Of a stretch of 7,728 nucleotides of DNA, positions 1-5,828 are shown piece after piece. Position 1 is the first letter of the stretch, and every line of letters begins with the position of its first letter. Position numbers and translations under genes: made by a program. The stretch is from positions 1-7,728 of the forward strand of contig JAQUOO010000057.1 of assembly GCA_028717055.1 (NCBI GenBank), written 5' to 3'. The stretch comes from Candidatus Omnitrophota bacterium. Its GTDB lineage: Bacteria > Omnitrophota > Gorgyraeia > Gygaellales > Profunditerraquicolaceae. The notes under the pieces are model-generated. The model saw nothing but the letters and a program-made list of their open reading frames with translations. It had not been told where the DNA came from and did no database searches.

Positions 1-311
<311 letters not shown>

Positions 312-319
312 AGAGAGGG

Positions 320-325
320 CCTCCT
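320..325 (-). promoter_or_regulatory. Ribosome binding site of the phase-variable gene
   Basis: AGGAGG on the minus strand, separated from ATG (311-309) by 8 bases. A perfect Shine-Dalgarno here is the main reason to place the start upstream of the CT tract and to treat the out-of-frame body as a real gene. Confidence 0.85.
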
Positions 326-333
326 TTTGTGGT

Positions 334-365
334 TTAATATTGTTATTAGCCTACGACAATATTAA
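334..365. repeat. Perfect 10-bp inverted repeat between promoter and ribosome binding site
   Basis: On the minus strand TTAATATTGT (365-356), a 12-base spacer and ACAATATTAA (343-334) form a perfect inverted repeat. It begins at the last base of a TATAAT (370-365) and ends 8 bases before AGGAGG. It could be a repressor operator covering the transcription start, or an AU-rich 5'-UTR hairpin near the ribosome binding site. The sequence cannot tell these apart. Confidence 0.7.
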
Positions 366-392
366 TTATACCGGATATTTGAGATTATACAA
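365..392 (-). promoter_or_regulatory. Second promoter candidate for the phase-variable gene
   Basis: TATAAT at 370-365 is preceded, after 16 bases, by TTGTAT (392-387), only 3 of 6 in agreement with the -35 consensus. It overlaps the -10 of the stronger upstream candidate, so only one of the two may be used. If active, transcription would start around 358, inside the inverted repeat. Confidence 0.35.
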
Positions 393-413
393 TAGTAAAT
401 GAATAAAAATCAA
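384..413 (-). promoter_or_regulatory. Sigma-70-like promoter candidate for the phase-variable gene
   Basis: TTGATT (413-408), an 18-base spacer and a perfect TATAAT (389-384). The expected start is near 377, giving a leader of about 65 bases before the ATG at 311. This would let the gene be transcribed independently of the upstream riboswitch. The 9-mer GTATAATCT covering the -10 is repeated in inverted orientation at 458-450 (AGATTATAC), which may be chance in AT-rich DNA. Confidence 0.5.
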
Positions 414-425
414 TGCATTTTTATT
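402..425. repeat. AT-only inverted repeat after the small basic gene
   Basis: AATAAAAAT (425-417) and ATTTTTATT (410-402) on the minus strand form a perfect 9-bp inverted repeat around GCATTG. It starts 7 bases after the stop of the small gene. With no G-C pairs it would be a weak terminator at best. It overlaps the -35 of the downstream promoter candidate. Confidence 0.45.
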
Positions 426-431
426 AATTCT

Positions 432-536
432 CTATGCCGGCATACCCAGGTATAATCTGATAGCCTGAAGAAAACTAACCGGTTTTCTGTGGTGCCTCTT
501 TGCCCTGCGCATGATTTTACGGTGTATTCGTCTCAT
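432..536 (-). CDS. 34-residue Arg/His/Lys-rich small protein, unknown function
   Basis: ATG at 536-534 follows AAGGAGG (548-542) at 5-6 bases, one of the best ribosome binding sites in the window. The frame ends at TAG (434-432). The first 18 residues are extremely basic (MRRIHRKIMRRAKRHHRK); the rest, PVSFLQAIRLYLGMPA, could form a short amphipathic helix. I do not recognise the family. The basic half could bind nucleic acid or acidic lipids, or the whole could be a leader peptide. Supporting it: the ribosome binding site, the abrupt change from a structured leader to an open frame, and its place behind a riboswitch and terminator. Against it: 34 codons can arise by chance. A perfect 12-bp palindrome, TATGCCGGCATA (444-433), overlaps its last codons. 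Confidence 0.5.
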   Translation of the reverse strand: MRRIHRKIMRRAKRHHRKPVSFLQAIRLYLGMPA

Positions 537-697
537 TTTGCCCTCCTTGTCCACAAAGACAACCAGTGCAATTATTCGCCGCTTGGCGGTTACCGGCGCA
601 ATTCAGATAAGCGCCGGATCCTTGCTTGGCGTCTCAGGTAAAGCTCTTTTATCTCCTCCCCCAGAGAAATCCCCCGCTATAATGAAATCCTGCCTGT
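537..697 (-). other. Structured, apparently non-coding leader of unknown class
   Basis: About 160 bases between the terminator and the small gene, on the minus strand. I see a strong hairpin CCGGCGC (617-611)/GCGCCGG (599-593) with an 11-base loop; a small hairpin CCGC/GCGG (589-579); a hairpin TTGTC/GACAA (562-547) whose last bases run into the Shine-Dalgarno; G-rich blocks near 680-650; and the octamer CGCCAAGC twice (631-624 and 588-581). The elements are GC-rich compared with the AT-rich sequence further downstream. This looks like a cis-acting RNA that could control the small gene by exposing or hiding its ribosome binding site. I compared it from memory with c-di-AMP (ydaO), ZTP, TPP, SAM-I, M-box and other riboswitch consensus motifs and found no convincing match. 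Confidence 0.5.
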
Positions 698-730
698 AAA
701 AACAAAACCCCGGCAAATATTATGCCGAGG
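698..730 (-). terminator. Rho-independent terminator downstream of the c-di-GMP riboswitch
   Basis: On the minus strand CCTCGGCA (730-723), loop TAATATT and TGCCGGGG (715-708) form an 8-bp stem with one G-U pair, followed directly by TTTTGTTTTT (707-698). The stem can be extended by AAGG with the first U residues. It lies about 20 bases after the aptamer, the usual place for an expression platform. Confidence 0.85.
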
Positions 731-745
731 CCTTGACCAAACAGT

Positions 746-832
746 AAACCTTTGGTAACTCCGCTATCCGCCTTTTGCGGACCGGAAGCTTTGCGCCCCA
801 GCATTGCTGCTAGTTTGCCCTTTAACCGGTTT
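746..832 (-). promoter_or_regulatory. Class I cyclic di-GMP riboswitch (GEMM-I)
   Basis: Read on the minus strand, the core matches the GEMM-I aptamer closely. AAAGGGCAAAC (823-813) matches the 5' core. A stem (813-808/803-798) is capped by a GCAA tetraloop of the GNRA type that docks in this fold. GCGCAAAGC with a CCGG block (796-782) is the central core; a second stem TCCGC/GCGGA (781-767) follows; and AGCGGAGTTACC (765-754) closes the core. P1 can form from AAACCGGT (832-825) with ACC (756-754) and GGTTT (750-746). The base equivalent to G20 of the Vibrio Vc2 aptamer is G, which in the known family favours c-di-GMP; the Geobacter cGAMP variants have A there. One departure: the usual GACGCAAAG reads GGCGCAAAG. 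A promoter precedes it and a terminator follows it. Confidence 0.92.
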
Positions 833-865
833 TAACGAAAAATTACAAAATATCGCTTACAAGGA

Positions 866-895
866 AGTATAACATATTCTTTAAGACGCTGTCAA
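866..895 (-). promoter_or_regulatory. Strong promoter for the riboswitch transcript, overlapping the end of the CHAT gene
   Basis: Perfect TTGACA (895-890), an 18-base spacer and TATACT (871-866), preceded by TG one base upstream (874-873), which makes an extended -10. The -35 lies within the last codons of the CHAT-TPR gene (stop at 883-881). Transcription would start near 859, about 25 bases before the aptamer. The riboswitch RNA therefore need not depend on read-through from the operon upstream. Confidence 0.75.
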
Positions 896-3103
896 GGCAG
901 CGGGAACCGGAGTATCGATACTCAAAATCTCATTCTTTACTTCCCGATAAACCGAAAAGTCGATTTTAGAGTAAATCTCCTGCGCAAGGCGGAGGTATTC
1001 CTTAGCCTTATTTTTTCTTCCTGTTTTTTTATATAATAAACCCAAGTTACGGTAGGAAGCGGCCAATTCGGGCTGCAATTGAATTTTCTTGGACATTTCA
1101 ACGGCCTTCTTAAAGCTATCCTCGGCTTCCCTGATCCTCTCCATCTCCATATAAAGTTCACCCAGCATATTATAATCAGAAACAAGGTTTAAGTTGTTGC
1201 CCTGAACCTCATCGATCCTCAACCCGGCCAAATAATTCTCCAGGGCTTTCTGGTATTGCTTTTCAAACAGATAAACTTCGCCCAAATTGAAATAACAATC
1301 GCTAAGCTCCTGCCTGGCTTTCAATTTTTCGAAAATCAAGCGGCTCTTTTGGTAAAATTCTCGCGCCGTTTCAAAATCATTTTTGTTGCTAAAAAGTAAT
1401 CCGATATCGAAATAGTCGCAAGCCAGACTGTAACGATGCTCATACGAATACTTTCTCTCGCGGTTAATTTCAGAGCTTTTAGTCAAAAGCTCAAGGGCCA
1501 GATCATACTCTTTTTTATCGATGCGCCAAATTGCTATCTTACGCATAGCTACTGCTTCATTCAATTTATCTCTATTCTTGCGGGCTAAATCAAGCGCCTT
1601 GCTATAAAAGTCAAAAGCCTTGGGATACTCCCCTTCCAATTGATAAAACCAGCCTATCTTGATATAGCCTTTTGCCAAACGCCTGGCATCATGTTTTTTC
1701 TCGGCTAAAAGCGTATACTCAAAATAATATTTAAGCGCATTCTCTTTGTCGCCTAACCTGCGGTAAGAATCCGCTAACAGGCGATAGGCATCAATAAAAC
1801 CCGGCTCCCTGTTTATTACCTGTCCGGCTGCCTGGATTACCTGCCGGTTATCGCCTTGAGCAAACGCTTTTTGCGATTTTAAAAATAAACTGTAGGTATT
1901 CGGATTTAAAGTCGGCAGGATAAAATAAAAACACAAACACACTCCTAAAACAAGTGCCGCAGACAGAAACCAAACTAACCGCTTCCCGGTGAAACTTAGC
2001 CGGAACCCACCCTTTTGCTTGACTGTTTTGGTTTTAGGTTTAAACAGGATAAATCCGGGATCACCATAAAGCAGGTAATTCGACCAATGCAAAGCCGTAA
2101 TTCCATAATCCTTGACTGATTTTAGCCGGGCCAAGCGCACGCTTTCACCCACCGGCTTGCCGATTATCAAATTATGATAAAATTCCCTGGCAAAAGACAG
2201 GCTGGCAGAATCTTCGATTTTACGGATAGAACCGATGTAATGCCTTACTCCGGAGAATAAAAATGCTGCGGCCAGGGAATAATTCTTCTCCTGATATTTC
2301 CTATCCGCCTGCCCCAAAAACCTGTCTGCGGCAGAATAACAGGCATTGGAAAAAATCAACGCGGGAAGGCAACCGGCCTGCCCCATGCTCAAGATATCAT
2401 GAACAGTAAATTTCCCTCCGCTTAGTATCCAACCGTTATTTCCGGGATTAAGCTGGTCGTATTCGCAATGCCCGGCGAAATGAATAATATCGTAGTCACT
2501 GATATTCTTCTTTACGTATAATTTGTCTATGTTTGTGGATTTAAAGTCAATATGCACACTTGCCTGCTTACGGTCAAACTGATTCCTGATATTCAGGCCC
2601 TCTTGATAGGCGCATTTTAAATCGCCGGTAGGATTCGCCAAAATCAGCATCTTGAGAATGTGCGCAGGAGCGCGGTACTGAACACCTGCGGCATTGCTTT
2701 TTGTTCTGACCAACCTACCGAGATTAAATTTTAAAGATAAAAAATTATTTCCGTCATACAGTAATTCCCACGGTATATCAATCAGCTCTTCATCGATAGT
2801 CAACGCCAAGTTAACGGGCTCAAGAACAGCCCTTAATCTTTCCTTAACTTGACGAGCCAGCACATGATTCCATAGCGCCTGCCCTGCTTTCTGCAGGGCC
2901 CTAACTAACGCGGAATCCTGGACACCGGTTTTACCTAATACCGCGGCAATATCCTGGGATAATTTCTCGACCTCGTTAAAATCTACCTTGTGCTGGCTAT
3001 ATTGTTTTAAGGTCGCGGGGGAGTTTCTCGGCTCAAAAACGCTCATCTTGAGCGAATCAAGCTGGCGGGATATTTCCAAAACATAGTTTTTTTCTTCCTG
3101 CAT
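881..3103 (-). CDS. Membrane-anchored CHAT-domain (caspase-like) protease with C-terminal TPR repeats
   Basis: The 740-residue protein has three parts. Residues about 60-355 form a CHAT domain: HFAGHC puts the catalytic His at 212 and FSNACYS the catalytic Cys at 255. NYLLYGDPG (342-350) is typical of the domain's end, so the fold looks intact and active. Residues about 376-397 form one transmembrane helix after a Lys/Arg-rich stretch. Residues about 404-715 hold about eight TPR units, each with the usual Gly/Ala/Tyr pattern. By the positive-inside rule the CHAT half is probably cytoplasmic and the TPR half on the far side of the membrane; this is inference. CHAT-TPR proteins are known as proteases switched on by partner recognition, as in type III-E CRISPR. 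The start lies 5 bases after the stop of the anti-sigma-like gene, so the two are surely co-transcribed. The natural substrate is unknown; the neighbouring anti-sigma protein is the first candidate. Confidence 0.9.
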   Translation of the reverse strand: MQEEKNYVLEISRQLDSLKMSVFEPRNSPATLKQYSQHKVDFNEVEKLSQDIAAVLGKTGVQDSALVRALQKAGQALWNHVLARQVKERLRAVLEPVNLALTIDEELIDIPWELLYDGNNFLSLKFNLGRLVRTKSNAAGVQYRAPAHILKMLILANPTGDLKCAYQEGLNIRNQFDRKQASVHIDFKSTNIDKLYVKKNISDYDIIHFAGHCEYDQLNPGNNGWILSGGKFTVHDILSMGQAGCLPALIFSNACYSAADRFLGQADRKYQEKNYSLAAAFLFSGVRHYIGSIRKIEDSASLSFAREFYHNLIIGKPVGESVRLARLKSVKDYGITALHWSNYLLYGDPGFILFKPKTKTVKQKGGFRLSFTGKRLVWFLSAALVLGVCLCFYFILPTLNPNTYSLFLKSQKAFAQGDNRQVIQAAGQVINREPGFIDAYRLLADSYRRLGDKENALKYYFEYTLLAEKKHDARRLAKGYIKIGWFYQLEGEYPKAFDFYSKALDLARKNRDKLNEAVAMRKIAIWRIDKKEYDLALELLTKSSEINRERKYSYEHRYSLACDYFDIGLLFSNKNDFETAREFYQKSRLIFEKLKARQELSDCYFNLGEVYLFEKQYQKALENYLAGLRIDEVQGNNLNLVSDYNMLGELYMEMERIREAEDSFKKAVEMSKKIQLQPELAASYRNLGLLYKKTGRKNKAKEYLRLAQEIYSKIDFSVYREVKNEILSIDTPVPAALTAS

Positions 3104-3108
3104 CCGAT

Positions 3109-3813
3109 TTAAGCCTTAATATCCAAAACTACCAAAGCAAGCCTGTCCTTAATGCTAGTCACCTCCAAATTATATTTGCCTAACAGGATATGTTCAAAAC
3201 TTACCGAACCGGAATCGCTAAAATAGGATTCCAGCTCCATATCTTCCTTAATAAGAGTTACCCTTATGTCTTTAAGCGGCCTTGCGCTATCCTTTTGCCT
3301 GGCTCTTACCGTTACATTAAAATATTTCCTGCCTTTATTCTCCACCTTCACTTCCAGCCTTATGTCGTTAAAATCTTTTAATATAATAACTTCATCTTTA
3401 AAATCTCTGATATCGCGGCTGCGTAGAACCGGCGCCGGAACCAGTTCCTGCCCCAAAAGAATATCTCCGGTAGAATTAACAATTTCCAGAACCTTTTCTT
3501 TAACCCTCGGGGAAATCTCAAGAAACAAAGATTTCTCCCTTGAGCTTAAGATATCTCTTATTTTACTGAATAATGTTTCGGGTAACTCCCCGGCATCTTC
3601 AATGCCAGAATCCAAACTAAGAGCCAGAATCCGGGCGCAATCATCGCAAGCAATTAAATGCCCGATTATCCGCTCGCTTTCTTCAGGGCTTGCGCGGCCT
3701 TCAAGGAAACAAGCCATATCCTCTTCGTCAGGATGGATGCCTGCGGACTCACTGAAACGCTTTTTCCATCCTTTGTAGACCGCACCAACCAAACTCTCCA
3801 TGCTATCCGGCAT
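3109..3813 (-). CDS. Soluble zinc-finger anti-sigma-like protein with a C-terminal beta-sandwich domain
   Basis: The 234-residue protein starts at ATG 3813 behind AGGAGAGGA (3830-3822). Residues about 27-62 match a zinc-binding anti-sigma (zf-HC2-like) helix pair: HPDEEDMACFLEGRASPEE, then HLIACDDC with the HxxxCxxC ligands His52, Cys56 and Cys59. The fourth ligand is His27 (or Cys35), where many relatives have Cys. Residues about 150-234 are strand-rich and end in the pattern PLKDIRVTL...GSVSFEHILLGKYNLEV, as in carboxypeptidase-regulatory/CnaB-like sandwiches. No transmembrane segment is visible, unlike many ECF anti-sigma factors, so it should be cytoplasmic. It sits 38 bases after the sigma gene and 5 bases before the CHAT gene. 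Probable role: bind and hold the sigma factor, with the C-terminal domain as a sensing or docking part. Binding partner and zinc occupancy are inferred. Confidence 0.75.
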   Translation of the reverse strand: MPDSMESLVGAVYKGWKKRFSESAGIHPDEEDMACFLEGRASPEESERIIGHLIACDDCARILALSLDSGIEDAGELPETLFSKIRDILSSREKSLFLEISPRVKEKVLEIVNSTGDILLGQELVPAPVLRSRDIRDFKDEVIILKDFNDIRLEVKVENKGRKYFNVTVRARQKDSARPLKDIRVTLIKEDMELESYFSDSGSVSFEHILLGKYNLEVTSIKDRLALVVLDIKA

Positions 3814-3851
3814 ATTAACAGTCCTCTCCTAATACAATAGACGTTCTATAA

Positions 3852-4460
3852 TCAAAAATCTAACTTAAATCCTTTTTCCCTGAAACACTCTTTAAGTTTA
3901 TCCATAATCCGGGCCTTTTGCATATCGATGGCTCCCCGCGAAATTCTGAATAGGCCTTTTAAGGCCTCCAGCTGTATCCCCTGGTTGATATTCAACTCTA
4001 TCAAAAGCTTACTTTGATTATTCAACCCGTCAACACAATCCTCCAAAGCCATAATCATCTCTTCCTGATTAATCAGCTCAGGAGCCGAGAGCGCCCCGTC
4101 GGTCAACACATTCTTAAGGCCCGAACCATTCTCATCTTCCACGTCGATAGAAAACGTTGTCCTAATCTTACGCAAGTAATCAACGGTGAAATTGACGGCA
4201 ACCTGCCTTAACCAGCTGGCAAGGCTACAGCCGTTCTTTCCTTGAAAGCTTCTTAACTTCCTGCAATCGTCTTGGATTAGAAAAATGAAGAATTCCTGAA
4301 ATACATCATTGCCGAGGTCCTTAACCGAAGTGGCTCCGGTTTTCGACTTTAATACACTACAGATATACTTATATATAAGGCGGGAATAACGCTTTAAGAA
4401 TTCATCCCGGAATTGATTCTCTCCCTTGACAAATCTCTGGACGAAATCCAAATCGTTCAC
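3852..4460 (-). CDS. ECF-type RNA polymerase sigma factor
   Basis: The 202-residue protein has the two ECF domains. Region 2 (about 19-100) includes FLKRYSRLIYKYI, DVFQEFFIFL and the promoter-melting and -10 helix SLASWLRQVAVNFTVDYLRK. A linker of about 35 residues follows. Region 4 (about 137-195) carries a helix-turn-helix around IQLEALKGLFRISRGAIDM. No extra C-terminal domain is present. The start is GTG: the only nearby ATG, 2 bases upstream, runs straight into TGA, and no other start is in frame. No good Shine-Dalgarno is seen; GGGTGA lies 12 bases upstream. It is probably controlled by the next gene, an anti-sigma-like protein. It lies 50 bases after the TonB-family gene. The target promoters cannot be read from this window. 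Confidence 0.87.
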   Translation of the reverse strand: MNDLDFVQRFVKGENQFRDEFLKRYSRLIYKYICSVLKSKTGATSVKDLGNDVFQEFFIFLIQDDCRKLRSFQGKNGCSLASWLRQVAVNFTVDYLRKIRTTFSIDVEDENGSGLKNVLTDGALSAPELINQEEMIMALEDCVDGLNNQSKLLIELNINQGIQLEALKGLFRISRGAIDMQKARIMDKLKECFREKGFKLDF

Positions 4461-4466
4461 ATTTTT

Positions 4467-4494
4467 ATTATATCACCCGAATCCCTAAAAACAA
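4467..4494 (-). promoter_or_regulatory. Extended -10 promoter candidate directly before the sigma gene
   Basis: TGATATAAT (4475-4467) is a perfect -10 with the TGn extension. A weak TTGTTT (4494-4489) lies 16 bases upstream. Only six bases separate the -10 from the GTG start, so a transcript from here would be leaderless or nearly so. That fits the lack of a Shine-Dalgarno. If real, it would let the sigma/anti-sigma/CHAT unit be expressed apart from the genes upstream. Confidence 0.45.
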
Positions 4495-4510
4495 CAAAAA
4501 AAGGAGCTAT

Positions 4511-5197
4511 TTATTCGACCTCAAACGAAATAACAACGTTAAAAGAAAGCTGGGAATAATCCAACTCTTTGGGAAATTTTGGAAAAGGGGCGGCATTTCT
4601 TACGCTAGCCAAAGCTATTTCTTTTAAGTAATCCGCCCCCCGGGACTTTTCTTCAACCAAACGAACATCATTTAAATATCCGGCATTCGAAATCACAAAG
4701 GTAACATAAATCTCTCCTGTATCGCTGCGGTTATAGTTTTGATAAGCAGACCTGCGAATCTTCTCGCGCACAACCTGATAATACCCTATGTAAGAAGGAT
4801 TGCCGATCTTGGCCATATCAACCGCCGGCAGAGTAATTTTTTTTCTAACCGCGATTATATCCGGCTTAACCAACGCCGGTTTATCAAAAAGCATCTCCTT
4901 GCGCATAGCGCGCGTGTTAACCTTGGAAAGGACCTCCCTGTCTATAAAAGGCGGTGGGTTTCTCTTGGACAAATTAATCTTAGAGGACAAATCCAGTAAA
5001 GGCTCGCTGGCGGGATTAACAGTTTTCTTTGGCGCCTGAGCATTAACCTTAGCCGTTGTTTTAATATAATTTATCTCCAGTTTTTTGGCTTTGGGGGCTT
5101 GAGGAAAAAACATATTACCCGGATTTTGGGCCACTACAACTATGTGCGTGGCAAAAGAAACAATAAACGCTATTTGCAGGGTACGATTGAAAATCAT
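4511..5197 (-). CDS. TonB-family envelope protein with a C-terminal TonB-like domain
   Basis: The 228-residue protein has a short basic start (MIFNRT), one membrane helix at about 7-24, a long proline- and lysine-rich middle (about 34-130), and a C-terminal domain (about 137-228) of TonB type: YYQVVREKIRRSAYQNYN, GEIYVTFVISNAGYLNDVRL, ALASVRNAAPFPKFP and a final strand FNVVISFEVE. Such proteins span the periplasm and couple inner-membrane proton-motive force to outer-membrane transporters, or link other envelope parts. No ExbB, ExbD or receptor gene is in the window, so its partner is unknown. The start has no Shine-Dalgarno and an AT-rich leader; two ATGs just upstream run into TGA. It lies 46 bases after nrdG and may simply share its transcript. 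Confidence 0.75.
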   Translation of the reverse strand: MIFNRTLQIAFIVSFATHIVVVAQNPGNMFFPQAPKAKKLEINYIKTTAKVNAQAPKKTVNPASEPLLDLSSKINLSKRNPPPFIDREVLSKVNTRAMRKEMLFDKPALVKPDIIAVRKKITLPAVDMAKIGNPSYIGYYQVVREKIRRSAYQNYNRSDTGEIYVTFVISNAGYLNDVRLVEEKSRGADYLKEIALASVRNAAPFPKFPKELDYSQLSFNVVISFEVE

Positions 5198-5243
5198 ATT
5201 TTCATATTAACATAAATAATGTTTTAGTAAATAGCCAAGGCTC

Positions 5244-5828
5244 CTATCGATTCAATACGGCATCCCGGATCATATAAGGCTCATGCCGGCCAATCATCTT
5301 TCTTATCTTACCTATGTCCTCTATCGATATGGATTTCAAATCAAAAGTGGTCCTAAATTCATACGCTAGGCCTGCCGCCCTGATTAAAAGCATACTGCGC
5401 CGAATTTCATAATCATTTATAGTAACGCCGCAAACGCGCGTATACGTATCGCCGAATGGGACCTTGATATCCATAGCAATATAGTCAATATAAGGCAATA
5501 CCTCTGCCAAAACATCCGGGTTACTACCGTTGGTATCGAGCTTTACGGTATAGCCCAAAGAACGAACTCTACAGATTATCTCAAGAAGATCATTCTGCAA
5601 GGTCGGCTCACCTCCACAAAAAACCACCCCGTCAAGCAGCCGCGTCTTTCTCTTAAGAAAATCGAATATACTCTCAAAAGAAACCGGATCAGTGAATAAT
5701 TCCGGATAAACAAGCTGCGGATTATGGCAATACGAACACCTAAAATTGCACCCTTGTGTAAAAATAACCGCCGCCACTTTTCCCGGATAATCAATAAGAG
5801 AGAATTTTACAAATCCGCCTATTTTCAT
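5244..5828 (-). CDS. nrdG: Anaerobic ribonucleoside-triphosphate reductase activating protein (radical SAM)
   Basis: The 194-residue enzyme uses S-adenosylmethionine and a [4Fe-4S] cluster to generate the glycyl radical in NrdD. It begins with KIGGFVKFSLIDYPGKVAAV, typical of this activase type. The cluster motif is CNFRCSYC (Cys27, Cys31, Cys34). A GGEPT motif at 72-76 binds the methionine part of SAM, and LDTNGSNP follows at 98-104. Length and ending fit the shorter NrdG2-like form, though the C-terminus (EPYMIRDAVLNR) is brief and slightly unusual. Its ATG overlaps the nrdD stop as ATGA, so translation is probably coupled; AAGGA 13 bases upstream is a poor ribosome binding site. Placement next to nrdD gives the substrate. 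Confidence 0.93.
   Translation of the reverse strand: MKIGGFVKFSLIDYPGKVAAVIFTQGCNFRCSYCHNPQLVYPELFTDPVSFESIFDFLKRKTRLLDGVVFCGGEPTLQNDLLEIICRVRSLGYTVKLDTNGSNPDVLAEVLPYIDYIAMDIKVPFGDTYTRVCGVTINDYEIRRSMLLIRAAGLAYEFRTTFDLKSISIEDIGKIRKMIGRHEPYMIRDAVLNR

Noticed and set aside
517..633. A Cys-rich minus-strand frame (with NCAGN and NCTGCLCG) ending at TAA 519-517
   Set aside because: Open only between a TGA and a TAA, with no start codon, and it coincides with the RNA hairpins.
537..697. c-di-AMP (ydaO-type) riboswitch
   Set aside because: The AGCGGGGGA block is suggestive, but the required GGGGUGAAUC and CAGCUAACC motifs are absent.
511..699. A 62-codon plus-strand reading frame
   Set aside because: It lies antisense to the structured leader and part of the small basic gene, has no ribosome binding site and looks like a by-product of GC-rich hairpins.
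3266..3778. A 170-codon plus-strand frame
   Set aside because: Antisense shadow of the anti-sigma-like gene, which has the zinc ligands, a good ribosome binding site and operon context.
881..4460. Type III-E CRISPR locus
   Set aside because: The sigma/CHAT pairing prompted a look, but there are no direct repeats with spacers and no Cas7-like effector gene in the window.
4490..4510. Terminator between the TonB-family gene and the sigma gene
   Set aside because: There is a run of T on the minus strand but no stable hairpin before it.
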